The notes under the pieces were generated by a model. The model worked only from the letters and a program-made list of their open reading frames with translations, was not told the DNA's origin and did no database searches. A program made the translations under genes and the position numbers. 64,000 nt of DNA from Chaetomium olivaceum (lineage: Eukaryota; Ascomycota; Sordariomycetes; Sordariales; Chaetomiaceae): the NCBI GenBank assembly GCA_039881045.1, contig JAYWVB010000004.1:1178001-1242000 (forward strand). Direction: 5' to 3'. The number at the start of each line of letters is the position of its first letter. Position 1 is the stretch's first letter. This document shows positions 54,595 through 64,000 of this stretch, in pieces.

Positions 54595-57500
54595 GGTTGC
54601 AGCAACTTGGACCTGGCGTTCCTATTCCGGTGACGCGGCAAATCTCGAAAAGAGAAGACAACAGGTGCAGAGAACGACGGGTGGGAAAATACGGTTCCAA
54701 GTGGCTCAAGTGGGGAGGGTCAAAAACCTGTGTCAGGCATCATGAGGACTTACATGGCCTTATGCGGGTTTGGGAGAGTGAGCGGAGATACTTCAAGACC
54801 CCTTGCTCCTCGGGACGGGCTTCTCAAGGATGGCGTCGGACCAAGTGCCTCTTCCTATGCGCTGCGGCACTCCCACGTCTGAAATGAGCAACGCTCGCTT
54901 GGTGGGCCCTGGTCCCGTGCTAAATCATTCAGATTGGCCCGACAGAGCGGTTTGCGCGCCACGATGATTTTGTCGATCAGAGGGCATTGTTGGCGCATTG
55001 CCATTCAAGTATCTGGGAGAAGGGCCGTCCCGGGACCCCTGTCCTTGATTTGACCGTTCAAGAGAAGCGGGTGGAAATACCACTGCTCGAACCAGTGGCG
55101 GCATCTCGGAGTTTGGGGAATACTACACCGCTTTTGGCGAGGACGACCAGCCGTTGACTACGTGGACGGGCGGCTCCCCCGTGGGTGGCGCCTTTCGAAC
55201 CATGTTTCTGCGTAGGTGTTCGGCCTGCTGGGAGCCCGGAAGTCCCCCGCATCCACTGGGGTCCTCTGCTGATCGAGACAGGCGAGCCCGTGACATTACA
55301 CCCTGCCGGTGGTCAAGCGGCCGCCTCTAGCTCCGGTTGAAACCCGCAGATATTGTTCTGTGATTGGAGAGCTCTTGCGAGTCCTTGAATGGCACTTAGA
55401 CGTGTTCCATCGCCTGGGAGGACCCGGGGGCTAAGACACTCTTAGCCTGATGCAGCGCCCAGAGCCGGCGGCCGGGACAACAGGCCATCGTGCCTTTGGG
55501 GCTGCTCTGCGGGTCTGCTTGTTTCCTTCAGCGAGCACACCACGCCTATCAACCCACTCAACACGGGAAATGGCCCGGTAGGCGGCTCTGGTTGGATTAA
55601 TTACTCCGTCAGGCATATCATATACCGTCGGGTTCATTAAGGAAGCTTGCATATCGGCACGCCATTCGGGACTCGAGGATCAAACGGACAGGTAAACCGG
55701 GTCGTCGGAGAGTGGGAATATTTCCGCCAGACTTGGCATGAGCGACCATTTTGTGTCTCGGCGGCAACCTTTGGGTACCATCATCCCTATCCTCCTGTAC
55801 AACGAAGGCCATCTGCGTCTCCCGCCGACTGTTGTACAGATCTGACGTTGAGGAGGGACAGCGCTCTGCTGCGTCTGGGACCTCTTGTACGCAAGACACC
55901 CCGTCGAACAAGCCAAGGCGTGTCCGGGGAATCCGAGGACACGGTCCTGGGATCGCACGGAAGGTCAAGCCCGCCGCCGCCGCAGTGCCCGGTGGGACGG
56001 TGCTGCCAGGGGTCGTTTAGGCGGGACTCTGAAGGACCACGCAAGGATTTTTTTTTCCAAAAACCCCCGCTGCCTGCCCACCGCTTGCGGGCACTAACAT
56101 CCCGCTGCTGCAGAACATCAACCATCTGCCGTACCCTGGTCGGGTGTCCCGTTGCTCAACCACCTCCCCCTTCCGGTTTGGCCGTTTTGCCGACGGTATG
56201 AGCTAGCAAGGACACCAGGTGCGTGGGAATACAAATACGTGTTTTCCTTCGGGGATTTGAAATTGTTTGATCAAGGGCAAGACGGCATTGCTTGCATCAG
56301 GAGTGAGAACCCCGATGGATAGGCGGCAGACAAATCAACAGTTCTGGGGGACCCTGGAACGCATTGGCTGATGTCCGTCCCAGAATTGCGAACCGGCCCG
56401 AAAATGCAGGGGTTGGCGGTACGTACCCCTCCCAGCAGCTTGGGGACGACGCCTCATGTCTTGTCGGCTCCCGCCCGGTTGGTAAATTGCCCGCGTCCAC
56501 CTGTGCGCATACCACACCGACGGGTCGAGCGGTGTCCTTGACATGGTTCCGCCATGGGGGTCCGGCTTGCGAAATGAATCGGCCACACTGAAACGGTCTC
56601 CGGCTTTCGACAGCAGATCTGCGCGGTAATACCCGTGACCGAGTCGGGTGAGATGATGACGAGAATCGGGCATGATGAGATCCCGAGGACGAAACGTCGG
56701 TGTACCCTTTTGCGGCTAAAATTCAGCCAGGCATGATCGCCTGATGAGAGTCTGTTGCAGAGGTAACGTCGTTTTGCCCGTCTTTAGGCATCCCAGAGGC
56801 CATCTGGAGCCCCTGCATCGTGCAGCATCATGAAATAAAGAAAAGGCGGGCACGAATCCGGAGAGCTCGCGAGACAACGATGGGATGCAACCGAGGTTCG
56901 AAGTGCAGGGCTGTCCCAAAGGTTGTGCACGCGAAAGGACGTGTCAGAAACAAGGCTGGCACTAGCTACACGATGTATGTACCCTCAACTTGGTAGCCAG
57001 CATCCTTGCAGGCGCCACCTGGATTCCCGAGCACTGGGATCGAGTTTCAGGTGAATCATTTGCGGCTATCCCGGGAAAGACGTTCCAATCACTTCCAACA
57101 CGGGATCAGACGGGCAGTTCGTACTCCGTATGTATGTACAATAACTCCTCCGTACCCAGGCCAAGGACAGAAACGAATTGCCAGCAACAACATCGGCAAC
57201 CCAGCAGGATCATCAGCGAGGAAACCTGCTTGGCCAATTTTGGCTCGCTGTCGCGAACGCTGCACGTCAGTCCCGGGCCCAGACAACAAGTTCCGCAGAT
57301 TGCGAAGTCATGCCAAGGGCACGGATCCCTAGGCCTGGTTGGCGGGTGTGCAGGGAAGTGAGCATGGGCAGGGGTTACTTCCTCGCAATTGACCGGGGCC
57401 CTCCTAGCCGCAACCACCGCCTCGGGTCGGGTGGGTGATTATCTTTTTTTGCAGCCCATCCCAACGTCCCAGCCTCTTCGACTTGTGTGACCGCCACAAC

Positions 57501-60206
57501 CTGCAACCGGCTTCTTTTGGCCGTGGTGGCTTACCGGATCTCATGGAAAGCAATGGGGGGAGGGGGGAGGGGGCAGAAATGCCGGCCCTGAAGGACGGTT
57601 CTGTTTCCTCTCCGGGACGACGCCGTGTTCCCCGAGACGGTACCTGCCCCGCGGGTGGTGAGCTCGGGGCCCCGGAGGAGCACATGTCGCTTTCGCAATG
57701 CCGAGAGACACGACAAAACACTGACTTGTGTTCCATTACTAATGAGAGATGACTCCAGGCCCCCACCAACGGACCGTAATCTCCTTGTGGCTTCCCGAGT
57801 TTTTTTTTTCCCTTTCGAACCCCAGCCCTCGAGGCCGTCCCAGGCGGCCGGGTTCGTGGAACCTTGTCAGATCACCCCCTCCTTTTCGGCGACCTCTCCC
57901 GAACCCACCGGTCTTGGCGTGCTTTTTCTCGGTCAGAATCCCAACGAAACGGGTCCCTCGGGTTTGTGGATACCGGTTTAACCTCGATGCGAGAAAGGAA
58001 GATTAGCATCCTGACGGAGGACGAGGCATCTGATCAAGGCCGCCTTGTTTGGTCTACTCATCTGACTCTCTTCTGACTCTTTATCAATAATCTTCCTAGG
58101 CGTTTTTGGTCGCCCAGATCACCAACCCGCGGGGTAGAGGGACGGAATAGTTGCGCGAAGTGGGTATTGAGGGTCGGTTCCTGCAAAGGGTGCATATGCT
58201 GCCCTCGAACGCTGAGGGGGGTTCGCGCGGTGTGGCTTGCATACTCAAGCAGCTATCGCTTTTCGTTTTGGCCCACCTTGTGCCTAGTTACCGGCACCAG
58301 GGAATCTGAGAGGCAGGGCAGCCATCCACAAAGGCCCCTTGCCTCCTGCAGGCACGAGGACCGGCGTGGTGAGCGTGGTGCTGGGGTGCGGTCGAGAGGT
58401 CGAGGAGAGAGGGTGATGTCGATTCTCACGCTCGGGAATGCGTAAGCGAGAGTTCATTGGCTCTTGCGTGCTCGTTCCATGGATGGCCCCCTTCTACCGG
58501 CCCGTGGTGTCGGTAATAGCTCACGGGTTCCGCTCCGCCGTAGCTGTCCCTCCTCTCCTGCATACCTCCGCTGCGGTATTTTACTTCGGAACCGGTCTCT
58601 TATGCTTCTTCATGCCACGTAGGCACTTGGCAATGGAGGCCTTTAATCAACATTAACCGCACCACCGAGCGATGAAAAGGAGTACTACGCTCAACCAACA
58701 CCAACACCTGTGCCGTACCATCCGATGCACCAGCATCTCTACGACGTCCTCCACTTTTAGTCGCCCCCCGGTGGCTTCATGCCAGCTCACTGTGCAGACC
58801 TGGTGTCTACCACCCGTGACACCTTCCGCCTCCGGCTGAGCCGCTTCCACCTCACCCGCCAGTAGTCGGGCAAGGAAAGGAAAAAAAGCAAAGTAATCAA
58901 CCTCAACCCTGGGAACGACGCCAAGCGTCTGTCCGCATAATCGCTTGTCTCACTTGACCCCAATACTTTTGGTGGTGGCGCCGTATGTATTGTACTGTAG
59001 GGCCCGTCCGCTGCATATGCGTATGCGTACTCGTGTGCTTGAGGCGTGTCCCCCCGCCCAAGCTACCTATCACCTAGCCGAGTAATCTCCGTTGCGCTTC
59101 CTGTCTCTTCTCATGCGTCTTCTCCCGCTGGCTGGGTCGGCGGTGGAGTCGGAGAGAGGGGGTTGGGTTGGAGCACGTTGGGAAAAATCCCCGAAACATA
59201 ACGGGCGTGCTGGCCAACGAGACAGCCCAGCCCAGCTCAGCTCAACTGTATACAGTACAGTGTAAAGTACCTACTTATCTACCTAAAAAAAGGGATGGTC
59301 TGGACCTACCTACGAGGTGTGTCGGAGGTCGTTGGGCTGAGGGGGGGGCCCTAGTGTACGAATACCAAGCCCGTATACTACACGTAATCTGTACTTTCCC
59401 TCGTGTAACTGAGACTAGCTGGCTGGTGTAGAGCTTCGGCCTTTTCCCCTGGGTGGTTGATTGGTCTGGTCCTTTTCTCTGCCTCTTTTCGCTTTCGGTT
59501 CGCGGGCCGGTTGGCGGGCCTGTGAATCTGTACTTCCCACCCTGATCTGAATCTGATCTGGTCCCGGGAGTTTTTGTTGTTGTGCTTTTTTGGGGGGTTG
59601 TTTACGTTCTGTTTGTTTATCTTTCTGTCGGAAGAACCCCGCAAGGAGGGAAGGGGCGCTCTTGTGTGTTGTGATGTAGGTGATGTCGGGAATTTGTATA
59701 ATCCCAGGGGCTACCTTACCTATGTATAGCCTTACTACAATATTCCTTGGGGGATTTGCTTCCCCGTGAAGCCTTCCTTCCGCGCTGGCTGTAAGGGGTT
59801 AGCCACACCTAAGCATCTTTTTGTTTCGTGTCCGTAGCAATAGACAATATGAGAGAGGAAGGAACACGGAAAGAAGAGGTACGAAGAGACGTAGTCGGTC
59901 GTTGTGAACAGAGCAAGTTAGCCCCCATAACTCAACCTGGCGGAACAACAGCGAACTGAACCACTTGGAACACAACCAAAAAGGGCACGTAAACCGGACT
60001 CTGCATAGCCAAACCATTGTATTTCTATTTCCTAGCCCGCCTTTCCCACCCACCACCGATATATGCCTGGCGCCGTTACACAGTACAATACACACCTACC
60101 TCACCCGCCACCGCGTCAAACCACAAACCCATGTCCAACTTGATTCCCCCTCCGCCACCAACTAACCAGACCCAGCCCAATACAGGCATACCATAGGTAG
60201 ACCAAA
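54595..60206. other. Gene-free stretch of about 5.6 kb
   Basis: The longest interval without a supported gene. Many open frames occur on both strands (for example 55647-56201 and 57435-57752), but they overlap one another, contain no family motifs and show no splice-supported continuation. No transposase, reverse transcriptase, tRNA or long repeat was recognised. It may contain non-coding transcripts or degraded sequence. Confidence 0.5.
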
Positions 60207-60580
60207 TCAACACCATGTAAACACTGGATTCCGCCCCTTGATCATCTCCAACCGCTCCACAATCACCTTCCTCTGATTCCCCTCCATGCCCGTGGCGGCC
60301 GCGTACCCAAGGTCACCGCCCTCCAGGTCCTCATCGTCCTCCCTGTGCTCCACATGATGTTGAGGATCACCAAAGTCTAGGCTCGCGCGTCCATTACTGC
60401 CGCCGTTGCTGTAGAGTTGCGAGGCGAGCGAGTTACTCTCTCTCCTCGCGGCGGCGGTGGTGGTGAAGGAGAAGCGGGTTTGGTGATCTGCGCCCGCGCC
60501 GCGGTCGGGGGAGTAGACGTTCAGCGACCTGTGGCTGTTGGCGGCGCGCGGGAATTGTGGGCGCGTTGGCTTCCCGTTAC

Positions 60581-60621
<41 letters not shown>

Positions 60622-62830
60622 TGATCACCCAACAGGACGCCGGTGGTTGACTGGCTCGGAGACGGGAGATCGTCCTGTAGCGCTAGTTCGAAGCGACCCG
60701 GGTGTGGGAGGTTGGCAGGCGGGCTGGTGACAGTGATGCCGAGGAGGTCGCCGACAGGACCGGCGCCGGCTGTGGTGGGGGCAGACGCTGCGTGGGCGCC
60801 AGAGGTACCGGCCGCGCCAATGTCTATTTCCTCCTCGCCGATGATGTCGCTGCTGGCTTTGGCGTGAGCCGCAGCGGCCGCTGACAGGGCGGCAGGGTCG
60901 GACTCGGCGGTGGCTCGGCGGCGCATTTCAGCACTCGCGACACGCATGGGCACGGCGACCGGGACGTCGACAAGGTCGTCCCACACGCAAACCTTGGCGC
61001 GGCGGGTGAGCTCGAGCGGCCCATGGTCGGGTGTCTTGAGGGTTTCGACGACGTTCCAGGCCTGGCCTTTCATAACGGCTATCTGGCGGGCGAACATGCG
61101 CTCTTGGAAGTCGTTATCCATCTGGAAAACGCGGCGGAGGGCGAGTTGGGTTTGGCTCCACCATTGCGTGGACGTGAGAAGGGGGAGGAAGTGGTCGCGG
61201 GTTTTTTGGGAGAAGGGTCGGCCGATGAGGTCGACGGGGAGGAAGAGCCAGCCGAAAGGAAAGCTGGGAATTGTTAGATTTTGTGCTAGTTTCGGAATTT
61301 GAGCATCTGCTTACCTTCTCCAAGCATCAGGGTGCTTCCAAGGCCACGACAGGGAATTGTCAATAGCCCCCAATGAGATTTTGGGATCTCGCGTGGCCGG
61401 CACTGGTGTTGACGCATTCATGGGCCTCTCGACACGGTAAGGGTATGACGCTCTTGTCTTCGGCGGTTCCCTCTGCGATAGATCGACCGGCCTGGGCCCC
61501 GGTTCCGGATCTGACATATCCATATTGAGGTGCACCGGCTCCGACGCCACCGAGACCTGTTCGGTCTCCCAATCGACCTTGATCATCCAATTATCTAGTC
61601 CTCTATCCGTGTTCCGCATGATGTAGTCCAAGATAACGAGCTTCTCAAGCTCCTCTCTGAAGGCCTGTTTCAGGGTTGGTGTCCAAACGAAGTTGCCGGG
61701 GCCTGGCGTTTGCGACTGGGGGGTATCGTTGCCGTCGTCGCTATCTCCGTCGTCAGGCTGCGCGCTGCCCGGGCGGCAGTTGTCGGCCCATCGCCGCTTT
61801 CGTTTCCTATGAGGATCCGTCGTCCGAAAACCCGACAGATATTGATCTGGCCATGGGTGTTCCCGCAAAAAGATGTTTGCATCCTTGAAGCCCTTAAGGA
61901 AAACTTGGAAGCTGCCCGGTTTTGAGGGCAACGCCTTCCTCTTCCTAGAGAAGGCGTAACGGTCCCAAAAGGGGTAGTGGAAGGACTTGGACGAGAGATA
62001 GACGACGTCTGTGTACGGGACGAGGTGTGTGCGTAGTTGGGCGTCGAGGACGTACGCGGCAGCTTCACTAACGTACGAAAGGTTAGGGATGAGACTAGGA
62101 GGAGACGAGTTAGCACTGCGACAGTTCAATTGGGGGGGATATCAGAGTTGACAGACCAAGCTCTGCCAAAGAAACATGGGAATAAGTTCCGATGAATCCA
62201 CTTGTTCCATTTCGGGTTGCCAGCCGCGTAGGGCTCCTCGTCTTTGGGCTTGAAAACGCCCACTACTTTCCCATCGGGATTCCTCGCAAAGTAGCTACCA
62301 GAGCTCCCCTGGGAGATCATACGGGGGTGTACACCCTGCCGGATGGCGGATCTAACGCTGTCGACGATGACTTCGAATTCGGCCTTGGTCATGTAGCCGG
62401 GCTCCGGGACGGCCAGCATCTCGGCTGTCACAGGCCGGACGCCCTCCGGAGGCTGGAAGACGGAATGGTGGATCTCGAGACGCTCCTCCTCGCCCTTCTT
62501 CTTGTTTCGGCCGCGCTTGAACTTGGATGCGATCTCATCGGCCCAACGCTCGAGGCGGGCGTTGATAGCCTTTAGGTCGACGCCCGAGTTCCTCCGGCCG
62601 CGGCGACGGTGACGGCCTCCGGACCTTGACGAACCACGGAGACCAGCTGATTCTGAGTATTTCGGCGTGGCCATGCCCGAATGCGGGCGGGGCTGGCCGA
62701 TGGGAGCATAGCGCGGGGCGGTTGGCGGTTGCAACGAGGCATAGCTGGCGGCGAGCGGGTCGTCGTCCGAGTCGTCGCTAACGTCGGCCTGCGCGAGGCG
62801 CTCGTATCCGGTCGTGGCGGGTCGTGGCAT
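60207..62830 (-). CDS. LSB6: Type II phosphatidylinositol 4-kinase
   Basis: Membrane-associated kinase that makes phosphatidylinositol 4-phosphate on vacuole, endosome and plasma membranes. Three exons on the minus strand: 62157-62830, 61315-62094 and 60207-61263, with introns of 62 and 51 bp; 836 residues. The N-terminus is Ser/Arg-rich and basic (RHRRRGRRN). The catalytic domain begins with the nucleotide-binding loop QGSSGSYFARNPDGKVVGVF (near 175), then KPKDEEPYAAGNPKWNKW and CFFGRACLIPNLSYVSEAAA. The catalytic loop is DYIMRNTDRGLDNWMIKVDW (near 388), and the activation part is AIDNSLSWPWKHPDAWRSFP (near 468). The C-terminal tail is long and disordered, with 13 consecutive Asn near residue 700. 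It is complete, with no frame break. Confidence 0.95.
60582..60620. repeat. GTT/AAC trinucleotide repeat coding for 13 Asn
   Basis: Thirteen perfect triplets in the last exon of the phosphatidylinositol 4-kinase, read as AAC on the coding strand. It lies in the disordered C-terminal tail. Confidence 0.95.
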
Positions 62831-64000
62831 TTTGGGTTCTATGGTTTTAGGTTTCGATGTGTGTGATGATGGATGTCGAAGTTCTTCTTCGCAAAGTTGG
62901 GATGATTATGCCATGGATGGTCGATGGAAGCAAAAGGGGCAGCAGGGGCACTAGGTATTAACACAAGGGTAGAAGTCGCAAAATATTATTAATACGGAGA
63001 TAGGAATCAAAATACTAGGCTCGGTATCTGGTAGTATAGAATTGGCATCGACAGAGTCACTGCAGCCGTTCGGTTTGCAAGGACGCAGTGGTTTGGCAAA
63101 ATGTTGTCGAAGTCGAGATGTACCAGAATGGCAACACGACACCAGATCGCCAATGACGGCAGCAAAGTCAACGTTAGGTAGGCGACGAGTCCAGCTGCAG
63201 GTGTCGGGCGTGTGTGGGTGGGGCGCCGCTAACATTCACATTCGCTTTCCGGGGGCTCGGCCATACCCGTCCGGCGGAGAGCACAGTATTAAGTACATAG
63301 CTAAACACACGGTGCCCATTGCCGAAGGGTCCAACCATGAAACAAGGAAAACCCTCTCCAGAACACTGCACATCAGACATCGTCAACAACATGGCGTGCT
63401 CCGAACATGCCGATTTTCAAACTTTTCCATGGAAAGGGCACGCGCTATTTGCTGTACCGGCAGATCCCATCTCTCCCCATGTGGAATAGCCCCGGCATCG
63501 GGTGACAGACCCCTGTACGATGCTGGAAGCCCGAGTTCATCCCCCAATCGGATGCATAAGCCGGTGCCTCAGGGTCCAGACAGGGTCCAGTGCGGACGGC
63601 CACAGCCTCGTGCCTCGTCCTCAATGGCGGCCTGGCACAGCCGGCGCAGCCAAGGTAGCCAACAGACAGTCAGCAACGAGGGACTTCTCGGAACCGGTAG
63701 AGCATTATGAATCCCCTCTCCTGCCTAGGACAAGTGTCCTACAACCTGTCACTTTCACCGACCTCGCCCATCCTCACCGCAGCGAGACTCCCTCCGCAAC
63801 GAAAAAAAAAGAAAAACAGAGAGAGAACGAACAGAGCCTGTGTCTGCTCTAGCCTCACTTTTCTTTATCCTCACACCGACTTTGTAATGGTGAAACAGCA
63901 TCCCGTCCCCCAACACTCCCGTTTGCCCACCAACTGTCATCCTTGAAGGGTATATCTTGATCAGGCCACTTGTTCCTGGAATAATCACTTGCTTTTCACC
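62831..64000. other. Upstream region of LSB6 and gene-free end of window
   Basis: The first few hundred bases should contain the LSB6 promoter and leader. Open frames to the right lack family character. A short A/G-rich run occurs near 63800-63830. Confidence 0.5.

Noticed and set aside
55647..56201. 184-codon plus-strand frame in the gene-free region
   Set aside because: Pro/Arg/Ser/Cys-rich composition typical of non-coding GC-rich DNA; no family resemblance.

Overview
The window is nuclear DNA of a filamentous ascomycete (Pezizomycotina), most probably a Sordariomycete close to the Chaetomiaceae. The reasons are: genes with several short GT-AG introns (mostly 51-140 bp) and CTAAC-type branch sites; C-rich third codon positions; a Zn2Cys6 factor with a fungal_trans_2 domain; a LaeA-like methyltransferase; fungal MED21, RRG7, AIM41 and OLE1 genes; and long GC-rich intergenic stretches. 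The placement below class level is inference from overall character, not from a marker. No CRISPR array, rRNA gene, intact tRNA gene, transposase or other intact mobile element was found.

Layout, left to right: 2.5 kb without a gene; a Zn2Cys6 regulator (2.5-5.9 kb, +); proteasome subunit alpha-5 PUP2 (-), divergent from the gamma-tubulin complex protein GCP2 (+); a multi-KH RNA-binding protein (12.6-15.9 kb, -); a large disordered unknown protein (19.1-22.0 kb, -); a HAD-type pyrimidine 5'-nucleotidase (+); Mediator MED21 (-), divergent from RRG7 (+); a structured tRNA-like intergenic element near 26 kb; a small basic coiled-coil protein (-), divergent from mitochondrial Lon protease PIM1 (+); 3.7 kb without a gene; a protein-kinase-like protein (35.2-38.0 kb, +); stearoyl-CoA desaturase OLE1 (40.7-42.4 kb, +); a SWI2/SNF2 ATPase with an embedded RING (44.0-47.3 kb, -); a low-complexity putative gene near 49 kb (-); AIM41 (-); a nine-exon LaeA-like methyltransferase (53.0-54.6 kb, -) in a gene-poor stretch; 5.6 kb without a gene; and type II phosphatidylinositol 4-kinase LSB6 (60.2-62.8 kb, -).

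Most genes are unrelated housekeeping functions: protein turnover (PUP2, PIM1), transcription (MED21, the SNF2 ATPase, the Zn2Cys6 factor), microtubule nucleation (GCP2), mitochondrial upkeep (PIM1, RRG7, AIM41), lipid metabolism and signalling (OLE1, LSB6). They do not form a pathway cluster. The LaeA-like gene has no biosynthetic neighbours here.

The most striking feature is technical or genetic: seven otherwise well-formed genes each carry one point where the conserved reading frame breaks. Six are explained by one missing base and one by one extra base. In three of the six, a C lost from a short C run restores family-like sequence. Splice phases close exactly once the base is allowed for. 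Unpolished sequencing or assembly indels are the simplest explanation, but resequencing or RNA reads must decide. All exon boundaries given are read from splice signals and frame closure and have not been tested against transcripts.
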